Positions 8,297 through 16,920 of a stretch of 64,000 nt of DNA are shown one piece after another. The stretch spans positions 464,194 to 528,193 of the forward strand of contig NZ_PKOZ01000001.1 of the NCBI RefSeq assembly GCF_002946355.1, read 5' to 3'. Position 1 is the first letter of the stretch, and each line of letters begins with the position of its first letter. The notes beneath the pieces are model-generated. The model had not been told where the DNA came from, ran no database searches, and saw nothing but the letters and a program-made list of their open reading frames with translations. A program made the translations under genes and the position numbers. Origin of the DNA: Pradoshia eiseniae. GTDB taxonomy: Bacteria; Bacillota; Bacilli; Bacillales; Pradoshiaceae.

Positions 8297-9376
8297 ATGC
8301 GGCGAAAGGGCTGGTCAACTAAAAGGGAGCTAACTGAATTGTTTGATGAATTAAAGGGTTTAGTAGAAAGATCAAGTGAAGAGGAAGTGAAGTCACTTTT
8401 ATTTCATATCCTGCTTAATATCAATATGGTTGAAGAGTCAAATATGCCGGAGGAGGAATTAACCCAAAATTTGAAAAAGATTTATAAGGATTTCTTGAAC
8501 TATAAATCTGCGCAAACAGTTAATATGGATGAAAAAGATTATAAGGCTGCCCATATTGTTTTTGGTGATTCGGCTTCAGGTAGTTTGAGAATGGTCTTAA
8601 AAGATATGAAATTACAAGACAGTGAAGAGATTATCCATTTTTCGGATTTATTTTCGATTGGTCCAATTTGGAGATTGCACGAGGAGACAGGTCTGATTAA
8701 CAGGGCAGAATGGCTCCGAAATCACATCAATTTAGATGAGGAATATATTGATAAGTACCAAGATCATTTTACTCAGACAATCTTAAAGATCCAATCTATT
8801 GACCCAAATATACCAATTTACATTTGGACAGGAGATAACTCTCACGAACAAACGGCCCTAAGATTTGTTTTATATTTATTAAGAGAACAAACAAATCATA
8901 TTATTTTAATGAAGACAACAGCAAGTTATAAAAAAATGGTTAATAGACCAGATATCGAACACTATCCTTTACATACGGGTGAAATTATACCCGAGAAGTT
9001 GAGAATGATTTATGAGGATAATAGGATGGCACATTCTTTGTCCTCAATGGAACGTAAAAGGTTCGAGGCTGAATGGGGAAAGAGATCTGGTGAACAAGAG
9101 GTTCTTAGAATATGGGAAAAAGGAGAAATACAACATGTGGATGAAGACTATTATGATGACGATATCATTGATATTGCCCGAAGATTACATAATGAACAAC
9201 CGGTTAAAGGATTTTTAAAGTCAGCCCGCGTAATTGGAGAAGCTATCGGGAATTTGAATCAATACATTGGTGATCTTTATATTGAGTATAGAGTCAGACA
9301 TTTAATAATGAATGGCGTTTTTGAGATACAAGGCATCCCAAAAGCAATGAGGTTTTATAGCGTGAAATTACGGTAG
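8297..9376 (+). CDS. DUF1835/DUF3658 domain protein
   Basis: In this 359-residue protein, an N-terminal helical region (about 1-85) is followed by a DUF1835-like domain (AAHIVFGDSASGSLRMVLK, about 88-200, including a conserved IYIWTGDNSHEQTALRFVL stretch). The C-terminal part (about 240-355) corresponds to DUF3658. The protein occurs widely in Bacillales and its role is unknown. The ribosome site is poor. A strong terminator follows the gene, and it seems to be transcribed alone or with the small genes upstream. Confidence 0.8.
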   Translation: MRRKGWSTKRELTELFDELKGLVERSSEEEVKSLLFHILLNINMVEESNMPEEELTQNLKKIYKDFLNYKSAQTVNMDEKDYKAAHIVFGDSASGSLRMVLKDMKLQDSEEIIHFSDLFSIGPIWRLHEETGLINRAEWLRNHINLDEEYIDKYQDHFTQTILKIQSIDPNIPIYIWTGDNSHEQTALRFVLYLLREQTNHIILMKTTASYKKMVNRPDIEHYPLHTGEIIPEKLRMIYEDNRMAHSLSSMERKRFEAEWGKRSGEQEVLRIWEKGEIQHVDEDYYDDDIIDIARRLHNEQPVKGFLKSARVIGEAIGNLNQYIGDLYIEYRVRHLIMNGVFEIQGIPKAMRFYSVKLR

Positions 9377-9418
9377 TTTTCCAGTATTCTCAAACCAAGG
9401 ATGGCATCTAGCAGAACA

Positions 9419-9450
9419 GGGAGGCAGTGAAAGCTGCCTCTCATTTTTTT
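9419..9450 (+). terminator. Intrinsic terminator after the DUF1835 gene
   Basis: GAGGCAG (9421-9427) pairs with CTGCCTC (9434-9440), followed by a seven-T run. Confidence 0.9.
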
Positions 9451-9581
9451 AGAAAGAATTGTATATAAAAAGAAAAATAATACAATAAAATGGTAAAATA
9501 AGAGATGTATGAACTGAAAACATATTTTTTTCAAGCTATGTGTATATCCGTCCTGTACAGCAGGATAAAGGAGGCTAATTT

Positions 9582-10121
9582 ATGCCTATGTATAAGGACA
9601 AAGAGCTGGTTATCCGCCCAATAGGAGAAGAAGATTTATATTCATTATGGGAACTAACCTATAAGGAGGAGAATCCTGAATGGAAAAAATGGGATGCCCC
9701 TTATTTCGAGCATCAATCACTTTCCTATAAAGAATACATGGATAAAAAGAAGACAATCGTCAATCAAGATAATATTTGGGGAATTGAGGTAGATGGGAAG
9801 TTAATTGGAACCGTCAGTTATTATTGGGAGCATAAACCGTCAAATTGGTTGGAAATGGGCATTGGCATTTATGACCCGGATTATTGGAGCGACGGTTATG
9901 GCACGAAAGCGTTAAAGCTTTGGATTACCCATTTGTTTAACACGTTGCCTTTAGTGCGAGTGGGATTCACAACCTGGTCAGGAAATCATCGAATGATAAA
10001 GGTTGGGGAGAAATTAGGCATGCAAATGGAAGCGAGACTAAGGAAATGCCGTTACTATAATAATGAGTATTATGATTCTATTAGAATGGGATTACTGAGA
10101 GAGGAATGGGAATTTATTTAA
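9582..10121 (+). CDS. GNAT-family N-acetyltransferase (RimJ/RimL-like)
   Basis: In this 179-residue protein, the N-terminal ELVIRPIGEEDL strand, the central MGIGIYDPDYWSDGYGTKAL segment (acetyl-CoA binding, here with G-Y-G-T-K in place of the usual Q/R-x-x-G-x-G/A) and the terminal NHRMIKVGEKLGMQMEARLR motif are typical of RimJ/RimL-type acetyltransferases. These acetylate protein N-termini or small amines such as spermidine or antibiotics. The ATG follows AAGGAGG with good spacing. The substrate cannot be predicted. Confidence 0.85.
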   Translation: MPMYKDKELVIRPIGEEDLYSLWELTYKEENPEWKKWDAPYFEHQSLSYKEYMDKKKTIVNQDNIWGIEVDGKLIGTVSYYWEHKPSNWLEMGIGIYDPDYWSDGYGTKALKLWITHLFNTLPLVRVGFTTWSGNHRMIKVGEKLGMQMEARLRKCRYYNNEYYDSIRMGLLREEWEFI

Positions 10122-10160
10122 ATTTGCACTATCAATGAATATTAGCTAGGAGATGATCAT

Positions 10161-10346
10161 TTGAAAAATTGGCTGCTCTCCTTTGGGATTAGCACCACTA
10201 TGATTTTGGGCGGGGGATTTTTGATTCGGTTTGTGCGTGATGGAGATTTTTATATAGCAGAATTTATCGGGGGCATAGTAGGGATTATTTTAATAATCAT
10301 CAGTTTTCTCCTTAAAGGCTCAATGAAACAGGATAATTCCTTCTGA
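10161..10346 (+). CDS. Small two-helix membrane protein
   Basis: The TTG start at 10161 lies after TAGGAGATG and gives 61 residues with two hydrophobic segments (about 3-24 and 33-53) and a short charged tail. It has no recognised domain. It lies 39 bp after the acetyltransferase gene and may be cotranscribed with it. Confidence 0.55.
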   Translation: MKNWLLSFGISTTMILGGGFLIRFVRDGDFYIAEFIGGIVGIILIIISFLLKGSMKQDNSF

Positions 10347-10411
10347 GTAATAGTTGAATTTGCTGATCATCAGTTAAGAAGCTTTATTCATAAAAGGAAG
10401 GGAAGACATAA

Positions 10412-10546
10412 ATGTCCGAGATTACAATCTTGCCCTCATCTAAGCCATTTAACATTCCCGATGAAATAGAAGAATACATTAACCGCCATGCATTTAATCG
10501 AGAAGAGGACATAATCTTTTTCTCTGTTCAAGAGATTGATGATTAG
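10412..10546 (+). CDS. Small hypothetical protein (44 residues)
   Basis: ATG 10412 follows the purine-rich site AAGGAAGGGAAG and opens a 44-residue acidic frame, MSEITILPSSKPFNIPDEIE onward, ending SVQEIDD. It is soluble and has no recognised domain. The stop lies 11 bases before the next small gene, whose ribosome site overlaps this region, so the two look like an operon pair. Confidence 0.5.
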   Translation: MSEITILPSSKPFNIPDEIEEYINRHAFNREEDIIFFSVQEIDD

Positions 10547-10557
10547 GAGAAGAAAAG

Positions 10558-10812
10558 ATGAAGGGCTTATTTTCCATGCCTTATGTTTATGAGGCAGAGG
10601 GGGTTGGACACAGATTGTATTTAGCATGCATAGAAAAGTATATGGAATTAGGCGAGGTACTCGAAATCTATTATGTTCCGAGCCAAAATGATTTTGATGA
10701 AGACAAGCAACGATTGCTCGAGCATCCTGAACCGATTGAAATCAATATTGGGAAGTACATATACCAGACTTTTAATGGGCTTTATCAGTTAAGTCCAAAA
10801 AAAGCGGGTTGA
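10558..10812 (+). CDS. Small conserved-looking hypothetical protein (84 residues)
   Basis: The ATG follows GGAGAAGAAAAG closely. The 84-residue product includes MPYVYEAEGVGHRLYLACIE and an EINIGKYIYQTF segment. It is soluble, with no cysteine cluster or membrane helix. I do not recognise the family. It is probably cotranscribed with the 44-residue gene just upstream. Confidence 0.55.
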   Translation: MKGLFSMPYVYEAEGVGHRLYLACIEKYMELGEVLEIYYVPSQNDFDEDKQRLLEHPEPIEINIGKYIYQTFNGLYQLSPKKAG

Positions 10813-10927
10813 GAAGATTAGTCATCGCAAATATCTTTCACCGTATGGGATAACAACCTTTGTAAACTATTAACTATATTGCGTTTCTAGCACGATGTAG
10901 AAATTTAAGGTAAGGGCGGGGGATGCT

Positions 10928-11680
10928 ATGTTTTTAGGACTCTGGTTACTCATCATTTTCACTATTATATATGAGCCTATTATCGGCTATTTCGGGTATC
11001 AACGGTTTAAGCATGATGTGAAAGAAAAAGCGGATGCGAGATTAAATTATTACAAAAACATCATGATTGGTCTTTGGCTGCCGACTCTTTTCATCTTCCT
11101 ATTAGTTTCTTTGACGGGGATGAATTTAATGGATATCGGCATTGCGCTGCCAAACATCAATCTAGATACGTTAGGAACAGAGTTTACCTATACGATTATC
11201 ATCGCAGCAGTCATATATATGTTGATTTTCTCCTATTATTTAATTGGCTACCGTTTCAGCAGCAAGCTGAGAATGAAATTTATCGAAGCGAAAGAAAAAG
11301 AATTAAATGCGGCTCCATATGCAGATATTCTTCCGGTCACGAATAAGGAAAAGAAGTTATGGGATTATGTCTCGCTAACCGCCGGCGTCACGGAGGAGAT
11401 CATCTATAGAGGGTTTCTGATTTTTGCTTTCTCAACTTTATTTCCCGATTTATCTATCTGGCTAGTCATCCTTTTATCCTCCATGCTGTTTGGGCTGGCA
11501 CATACTTACCAGGGATTCACTGGCGTAATTCGGACATCCATTATCGGGATATTTTTCTCTTGTATATACATTGGATTGAATTCAATTTTACCGCTCATCC
11601 TTATTCATTTTTTAATGGATTATGTCGCCAAGTTAGGGGATTCTCCAATGGATCAGGAAACAAATATAAAAACGAGCTGA
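10928..11680 (+). CDS. CPBP-family intramembrane metalloprotease
   Basis: This 250-residue multi-pass membrane protein has the CPBP (Abi/CAAX-like) motifs: TEEIIYRGFL (Glu156, Glu157, Arg161), FGLAHTYQG with its metal-binding His, and a final HFLMDY. These residues form the glutamate/histidine site seen in Rce1-type proteases. Family members process prenylated or secreted peptides or take part in bacteriocin immunity. The substrate here is unknown. The stop codon lies inside the following terminator stem. Confidence 0.85.
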   Translation: MFLGLWLLIIFTIIYEPIIGYFGYQRFKHDVKEKADARLNYYKNIMIGLWLPTLFIFLLVSLTGMNLMDIGIALPNINLDTLGTEFTYTIIIAAVIYMLIFSYYLIGYRFSSKLRMKFIEAKEKELNAAPYADILPVTNKEKKLWDYVSLTAGVTEEIIYRGFLIFAFSTLFPDLSIWLVILLSSMLFGLAHTYQGFTGVIRTSIIGIFFSCIYIGLNSILPLILIHFLMDYVAKLGDSPMDQETNIKTS

Positions 11681-11706
11681 GAGGTTATACTCTTAGCTCG
11701 TTTTTT
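11670..11706 (+). terminator. Intrinsic terminator overlapping the CPBP protease stop
   Basis: A stem AACGAGCTGAGAG (11671-11683) pairs with the sequence ending TAGCTCGTT and is followed by a T-run. The TGA stop of the protease gene lies in the left arm. Confidence 0.9.
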
Positions 11707-11788
11707 AATAGGAATGATAGATGTTTTTGTTTTACGTGTATACATTTTATTTTGCTCATTCGTTGTATAAGTGCAGGAGGGTTGAAAG

Positions 11789-12295
11789 ATGAAAAAAGAT
11801 GATGTATTTGCCTCCTATCTTATCAATTTAGGAGAGGAAGTGTATAAGTTATTATTGGCGAAAGGAGCAAAAAAAGAAGATGCGGAAGATATTATTCAAA
11901 ATACGTTCTACAAGGTGTATACCCTTTTGGATGATTTAACAGAGAATAATCTACGTCCATGGTTTTTTAGAGTATCACTTAACCAATACATTGATGTGAA
12001 GCGGAAGAAAGAGCAGAAAAATATCCATTTGACGGAGAAAATATATGCAAAACTTTCACAGCCAGATTTCGAGCTCGAGGCAATTTTCCATAAAAATGAG
12101 ATATTATCACTCTTAAAAGATGTAAAAAAAGAGTACAGAGAAATTTTCTTCTTGAAGTATTACTATGATTTTTCTTATGAGGAAATTGCACTTCTTCTCG
12201 ATATTCAAACAATCAGTGTAAAACAAAGATTATATCGTGCGCGTAAATCGATTCATTCCAAAGTAGGAGGGAAGCAAAGATGGACATTTCACTGA
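11789..12295 (+). CDS. ECF-type RNA polymerase sigma factor
   Basis: This 168-residue protein contains sigma region 2 (KKEDAEDIIQNTFYKVY, with a following WFFRVSLNQYIDVKRKK) and region 4 (EIFFLKYYYDFSYEEIALLL with IQTISVKQRLYRARKSI as the recognition helix). It lacks regions 1 and 3, as is typical of extracytoplasmic-function sigma factors. A GGAGGG ribosome site precedes the ATG. The last 16 bases overlap the start of the membrane-anchored anti-sigma gene, the normal pairing for release on envelope stress. Confidence 0.9.
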   Translation: MKKDDVFASYLINLGEEVYKLLLAKGAKKEDAEDIIQNTFYKVYTLLDDLTENNLRPWFFRVSLNQYIDVKRKKEQKNIHLTEKIYAKLSQPDFELEAIFHKNEILSLLKDVKKEYREIFFLKYYYDFSYEEIALLLDIQTISVKQRLYRARKSIHSKVGGKQRWTFH

Positions 12296-13194
12296 AAAAA
12301 GCCTTAAGAAAGGCGAAATTCAAACAATTGTTAGTAATGATCATAACTTCGATTATTATCTTGATGGTCTTATTATTTATCTTTAATAGGGTTGGCAATT
12401 ACTTTGCTGCCAAAAGCACTTTTAAGCTCCATGACATTTTATTTCTTCATAACGCTATTATGGAGCCGAATATTCAAATTGACTCACAAGTGACGAGTAA
12501 TTCGTCTATGTTCGGCGGAAATATTGTGACAAATCGCTCGAAAAATATTAATGGCTATCTAGTTCGATGGAGCACGCTCACAAGTTCATATAATTGGTTT
12601 GGGGTAAAGATTGATCATAACGAGTTAGTCCCTGGCTTTCATTGGTCTGATAGAGAATTTTATGAGTATGACAAACAAACCAAAACTAAAGCTGCCACTT
12701 TTTATCACCCCTTGATTCAAAAATATTATGAAGATGTTCCGAACGAGCTTAAAGGACTTTCAGAGTTAAAGAATCATGTCGCGGAAGTGGCGATATCATT
12801 TGATCAGCCTTATACTTTTGGCGAAATCAGAAATAAATTGCCCGCTAATGTAAACGTCGTATGGTTCTATATGACTTCGTCCATTGGAGATGAAAGCCAC
12901 GGGCCTTCGGGTATGCCGGTATACGGGTTTGCTGATTCAACGGATGAACCGGCATCGGGATATGAGAACTTTATTGCTAACCTGGAAAAATATGATGTCG
13001 ATGGCGATGATGAAACTATTCAAGAGTTTTTAAAGATTAATAAGAGTAAATCTTTTAATGATGTGGAAATATTGGGAGTAATGCTCACTGGCAAGACAGA
13101 AAGCTTTAAACCATTAGAAAATGAGGGTTTTATTCGTGGGGCTTCTGTTGGTGCTACTGCGCAAATCGTACCTTATATCAAGCCTGATAAATAA
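12280..13194 (+). CDS. Membrane-anchored anti-sigma factor
   Basis: This 304-residue protein has a short cytoplasmic N-terminus, one membrane helix (about residues 18-38, LVMIITSIIILMVLLFIF) and a large extracytoplasmic domain. This matches the Sigma_reg_N/Sigma_reg_C arrangement of Bacillus anti-sigma factors. It overlaps the sigma gene by 16 bp, so the two are translationally coupled. It should hold the sigma factor at the membrane until an unknown signal arrives. The zinc-finger (ZAS) motif of many anti-sigmas is absent. Confidence 0.8.
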   Translation: MDISLKKALRKAKFKQLLVMIITSIIILMVLLFIFNRVGNYFAAKSTFKLHDILFLHNAIMEPNIQIDSQVTSNSSMFGGNIVTNRSKNINGYLVRWSTLTSSYNWFGVKIDHNELVPGFHWSDREFYEYDKQTKTKAATFYHPLIQKYYEDVPNELKGLSELKNHVAEVAISFDQPYTFGEIRNKLPANVNVVWFYMTSSIGDESHGPSGMPVYGFADSTDEPASGYENFIANLEKYDVDGDDETIQEFLKINKSKSFNDVEILGVMLTGKTESFKPLENEGFIRGASVGATAQIVPYIKPDK

Positions 13195-13257
13195 TGAATA
13201 TGAACTGTCATTATACGTCAGGTGACTGAATAGAAGGGATAAAAACCAAGTAAGCTA

Positions 13258-13301
13258 TAGAAAAGGATGCGTTGGCTTAAGGCCGCTGCATCCTTTTTCT
13301 A
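13258..13301. terminator. Bidirectional terminator between anti-sigma and aldo/keto reductase genes
   Basis: TAGAAAAGGATGC (13258-13270) pairs with GCATCCTTTTTCTA. T-rich flanks exist on both strands, and it lies between convergent genes. Confidence 0.85.
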
Positions 13302-13309
13302 TATTGGAA

Positions 13310-14158
13310 TCAAAAATCAATCGTATCCGGATTCAATCCAGAACCGCCAAAGTACTCCATTTGATTAATCGTTTTCATATCTTCTTCAGAAATCTCAAAG
13401 TCAAATACCTCTAGATTATCCGCGATTCGGGAAGGGGTGATGGACTTTGGAAGCGGGAGGGTTCCATTTTGCATGCACCAGCGGATACACAGATGGGCTA
13501 CCGATTTATTGTACTTCTCGGCAATAGCCATCAGTGTTTCATTGGACAGCATTTTGCCGGTGCCGAGCGGGCTCCATGCCTCGATGAGGATGCCGTTTTC
13601 CTTGCAATAGCTAACAGTTTCCTCCTGCATTTGGCCAGGGTGGTACTCAATCTGGTTCACCATTGGCTTCACTTCTGTCTCCATCAATGGTGCAAGATGC
13701 TTTGGCAAAAAGTTCGATACCCCAATTGCGCGGATGCGCCCAGCCTTATATAAATCGGTCATGGCGCGCCATGTTTCAAGGTTAATATGTGCCCAGTCTT
13801 CAAATTGGGTCGGATTAGCCGGCCAGTGAATCAAATAAAGGTCGAGGTAATCGGTGCCTAATTTCTCAAGTGTCTTCTCGAATGCTTGGAGCGTGCTTTC
13901 ATAGCCGCGGTCTGTGTTCCATACCTTGCTTGTGATAAAGAGCTCTGCGCGCGGGATGCCGGATTCTCGGATGGCTTTGCCGACGCTTTCCTCATTGCCG
14001 TAGGCAGCTGCTGTGTCAATATGGCGATAACCGGCTTCAATGGCAGCTTTCACAGACGTGACAGCTGTCTCGCCATCAGGTGTCTGCCATGTACCAAAGC
14101 CGATGCAAGGAATTTCAATGCTATTATATAAACGTAAAGCGGATGTTTTCTCTAACAT
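13310..14158 (-). CDS. Aldo/keto reductase (YtbE/YvgN-like)
   Basis: This 282-residue TIM-barrel oxidoreductase carries the AKR tetrad in order: GYRHIDTAAAYGNE (Asp and Tyr), TSKVW (Lys) and LIHWP (His). The C-terminal LPLPKSITPSRIADNLEVFDF motif binds NADPH. It belongs with the AKR5-type enzymes of Bacillus that reduce methylglyoxal and other aldehydes. It follows a second AKR gene by 28 bp on the same strand, so the two form an operon. The physiological substrate is unknown. Confidence 0.9.
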   Translation of the reverse strand: MLEKTSALRLYNSIEIPCIGFGTWQTPDGETAVTSVKAAIEAGYRHIDTAAAYGNEESVGKAIRESGIPRAELFITSKVWNTDRGYESTLQAFEKTLEKLGTDYLDLYLIHWPANPTQFEDWAHINLETWRAMTDLYKAGRIRAIGVSNFLPKHLAPLMETEVKPMVNQIEYHPGQMQEETVSYCKENGILIEAWSPLGTGKMLSNETLMAIAEKYNKSVAHLCIRWCMQNGTLPLPKSITPSRIADNLEVFDFEISEEDMKTINQMEYFGGSGLNPDTIDF

Positions 14159-14186
14159 TTAATCATCTCCTGTTTCTTTATTCATC

Positions 14187-15110
14187 TTAAGGAAGGATAT
14201 GACCGCTGCTCATATAGAGGCGATACCATTCCTCACGGCTGAGTTGAATCTCGCTTCCGTTCACGATCTCTTCCATCCGTCCTTGGTTGGTCGTGCCGGC
14301 AATCATCTGGATCTTAGCTGGATGTCTCAAAATCCAGGCAGTCGCTATCGCGGTAGGCGTTGTATCATATTTCTCAGCTAGCTCAGTGAGCGTTTGATTC
14401 AGTTCAGGGAATTTATCCTGATTGCCGATAAAGACCCCTTCAAAGAAACCGTACTGGAATGGTGACCAAGCCTGAATCGTCATATCATTTAGCCTGCTAT
14501 AATCCAGTACGCTGCCATCGCGGTCGACCGCGCCGTCTGTCTGCATATTCACTTCCAGCCCATTGGCAATCATGGTGGAGAAGGGAAGGCTTAATTGCAG
14601 CTGGTTGACGAGGAGGGGCTGCTTCACAGCCTTCTTCAATAATTCGATTTGCATCGGCTTATGGTTGGAGACGCCGAAATGCCGCACTTTACCGGAATCC
14701 TCCAAGCTATTGAATGCCTCTGCTACTTCTTCTGGCTCTGCCAATGCATCTGGACGGTGAAGAACGAGAACGTCTAAGTATTCGGTACCAAGACGTTTAA
14801 GAATGTCATCAACGGACTTGAGGATATGCTCTTTCGAAAAATCATACATAATCCCTGGTACGATGCCGCATTTTGATTGCAGAATGAGGTCTTCTCGTTG
14901 AATTCCCATACGTTTTACCGCTTGTCCAAACTTCGTTTCACATAACCCTTTGCCGTAAATATCAGCATGGTCAAAGAAGTTCAGCCCGTTTTCCAGACAA
15001 AAGGCAAGGTATGAATCTAATTGGCGATCTTCCATCGCATCGATTCTCATGCATCCAACTGCGATTGATGGCACCATTAATTCACTTTTGCCAAGGCTTT
15101 GTTTTTTCAT
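14187..15110 (-). CDS. Aldo/keto reductase (YdhF/YcsN-like)
   Basis: This 307-residue aldo/keto reductase has GLNFFDHADIYGKG (Asp, Tyr), LQSKCG (Lys) and LDVLVLHRPD (His). The segment VRHFGVSNHKP and the terminal IQMIAGTTNQGRMEEI motif are typical of the YdhF/YcsN group. The start is placed at ATG 15110, seven bases after AGGAGG. ATG 15116 sits too close to that site, and the frame extends further to 15149 without support. It is the first gene of a two-gene AKR operon. Confidence 0.9.
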   Translation of the reverse strand: MKKQSLGKSELMVPSIAVGCMRIDAMEDRQLDSYLAFCLENGLNFFDHADIYGKGLCETKFGQAVKRMGIQREDLILQSKCGIVPGIMYDFSKEHILKSVDDILKRLGTEYLDVLVLHRPDALAEPEEVAEAFNSLEDSGKVRHFGVSNHKPMQIELLKKAVKQPLLVNQLQLSLPFSTMIANGLEVNMQTDGAVDRDGSVLDYSRLNDMTIQAWSPFQYGFFEGVFIGNQDKFPELNQTLTELAEKYDTTPTAIATAWILRHPAKIQMIAGTTNQGRMEEIVNGSEIQLSREEWYRLYMSSGHILP

Positions 15111-15356
15111 GCTCATTCCTCCTAGCTGATTATTAATAAAGCGTGACATGAGTACGAACTTAGTAGTTTGCTAGCGTAAAGTCCATTCTCCAAGCCATGA
15201 TATGTAAGCAGGCACCTGGATTAGGTGTGCATATTTATTTTACTATACTTCGAGTGAATGCGCTTGCATAAGGGAGGAGGTATTTTTCTGCATCATGGTT
15301 TTCAAATAAAGGAGAAGGGTAGGAGGATTAGGAACGAGAATGGAGGAATGCTTAAG

Positions 15357-16112
15357 ATGTATTCATTTAAAGAGACGGATCAGCGTCCATATCCGCTGCC
15401 GCGAAGGCCATGGGTGATGACCCAGGTTTGGAATGATTTGCTCTTCTTGCATTATTCAATAGATCCTCACATCCTTCGTGCCCATGTACCGAAGGAGCTT
15501 GAAATTGATACATTTAACGGGAAAGCCTGGATTAGCATCATTCCGTTAAGAATAACGGGAAGCAGGGTTCGGAAAATGCCGTCGCTTCCTGGGATTAGTA
15601 CCTATATTGAGCTTAATGTGCGTACCTATGTTGTCTACAAGGGGGTGCCAGGTATTTATTTCTTTAGCCTTGATGCCAATAGTCTCGCAAATGTGCTTGG
15701 GGCAAGGGCGGCATCGGCCCTTCCGTATAAATTAGCTTCCATGGAATTTAAGCAAAGGAATCATGAGTTTTACATGAAGAGCGTGCGGACAGGTGCGAAA
15801 GATGCCTATCAATTTGAGGCAAGCTATGAGCGCGCAGAGAGGATGACAGAGCTGTGGCCGGACACAATTGACTTCTGGCTCCTTGAACGGTATTGCATGT
15901 ATAGCTATTACGGGAAATATATTCTCAGAGGGGATATTCATCATGATGCCTGGAAAGTATCAGATGTGAAGGCAGAAATATATCAGAATACGATGCTAGC
16001 CTTTCTTCCTGACAATCCATCTATGAACGAACCGGACCTTCTTCATTACGCGAGAATGAAAAGATTTCTTTTCTATCCATTGAAAAAGGTCGGGGAGGCA
16101 AAAGTTTCATAG
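15357..16112 (+). CDS. DUF2071 family protein (YqjF-like)
   Basis: This 251-residue protein begins MYSFKETDQRPYPLPRRPWV. Conserved DUF2071 features include WVMTQVWNDLLFLHY, ELEIDTFNGKAWISIIPL and TYIELNVRTYVVYKGVPGI. The fold resembles acetoacetate decarboxylase, but activity is unproven. ATG 15357 is preferred since GGAGGA lies nine bases upstream. ATG 15348 directly abuts that site, and the longer frame to 15258 has no support. Confidence 0.85.
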   Translation: MYSFKETDQRPYPLPRRPWVMTQVWNDLLFLHYSIDPHILRAHVPKELEIDTFNGKAWISIIPLRITGSRVRKMPSLPGISTYIELNVRTYVVYKGVPGIYFFSLDANSLANVLGARAASALPYKLASMEFKQRNHEFYMKSVRTGAKDAYQFEASYERAERMTELWPDTIDFWLLERYCMYSYYGKYILRGDIHHDAWKVSDVKAEIYQNTMLAFLPDNPSMNEPDLLHYARMKRFLFYPLKKVGEAKVS

Positions 16113-16211
16113 AGAATGGGGGTGTTTTATAAGGCTGTCCGGCCGTCTGCCTGACTGTTATGATTCAGTTTTGGTGCGATTATCATGATGAAATAAAAAT
16201 TTGAATTAAAA

Positions 16212-16244
16212 TATCTTGACTTCGAGATAAAAGAGGATTATAGT
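16212..16244 (+). promoter_or_regulatory. yceI promoter with first MarR/MhqR-like operator
   Basis: A -35 TTGACT (16216-16221) and a -10 TATAGT (16239-16244) are 17 bp apart. The 18-bp dyad TATCT-N8-AGATA at 16212-16229 covers the -35 box. The pattern resembles the MhqR operator of B. subtilis as I recall it, so repression by a MarR-type quinone/electrophile sensor is the likely reading. Confidence 0.6.
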
Positions 16245-16303
16245 TAGCTATATAAATGATTAACAAACAGAATAAACGAATGAAGAATTCTTTTATTCTT
16301 ATA

Positions 16304-16321
16304 TATCTCAAATTCGAGATA
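16304..16321 (+). promoter_or_regulatory. Second MarR/MhqR-like operator before yceI
   Basis: The 18-bp imperfect palindrome TATCTCAAATTCGAGATA lies in the leader just upstream of the ribosome site. It shares the TATCT-N8-AGATA frame with the site at 16212-16229. Confidence 0.6.
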
Positions 16322-16343
16322 AAAAACAAAGGGGAGAAGAAAA

Positions 16344-16871
16344 ATGGCAAAATACACAGTTGACAATTCACATTCACACATCGGTTTTCAGGTAAAACAC
16401 ATGATGGTATCTAAGGTCAAAGGGAGCTTCGAGAACTATACGGCGGAAGTCGAGGCAGCAGACCTTGCTGACTTAACAACAGCGAAAATTGCTTTCACGA
16501 TTGATGTCGCAAGCATCAACACGAAAAGCGAGGACCGCGACAACCATTTGAAATCACCAGACTTCTTTGATGCAGAGAACTACGAGAAAATTACATTCCA
16601 ATCCACATCTGTAACAGGATCAGGTTCTGACTATGAGGTGACAGGTGATTTGACAATCAAAGATGTGACAAAGCCGGTCACATTTGATGTTACCTACAAT
16701 GGAAAAGGAACAAACCCATGGGGTGTGGAAGTATACGGCTTTGAAGGGGAAACAACGCTTAACCGCGAAGATTTCGGATTAACCTGGAACGCAGCGCTCG
16801 AAACCGGCGGCGTATTGGTTGGCAAGGATATCAAAATCAATGTTGAGCTTGAATTGAATCCGCAGGCGTAA
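16344..16871 (+). CDS. YceI-family lipid-binding protein
   Basis: This 175-residue protein starts AKYTVDNSHSHIGFQVKHMM and contains FDAENYEKITFQSTSV and the ending EDFGLTWNAALETGGVLVG. These are hallmarks of the YceI lipocalin-like barrel that binds polyisoprenoids or quinone-like molecules. No signal peptide is present, so it is cytoplasmic. The gene has a strong GGGGAGAAG site and stands alone between a promoter with two MhqR-like operators and a terminator. Confidence 0.92.
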   Translation: MAKYTVDNSHSHIGFQVKHMMVSKVKGSFENYTAEVEAADLADLTTAKIAFTIDVASINTKSEDRDNHLKSPDFFDAENYEKITFQSTSVTGSGSDYEVTGDLTIKDVTKPVTFDVTYNGKGTNPWGVEVYGFEGETTLNREDFGLTWNAALETGGVLVGKDIKINVELELNPQA

Positions 16872-16882
16872 TAGAAAATTAG

Positions 16883-16918
16883 AAAGAGGGCTGTCCGGAG
16901 ACGGATGGCCCTCTTTTC
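16883..16918. terminator. Bidirectional terminator between yceI and the epimerase gene
   Basis: A long stem, AAAGAGGGC...GCCCTCTTT with additional inner pairing (TCCG/CGGA), lies between converging genes. Confidence 0.85.
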
Positions 16919-16920
16919 AC

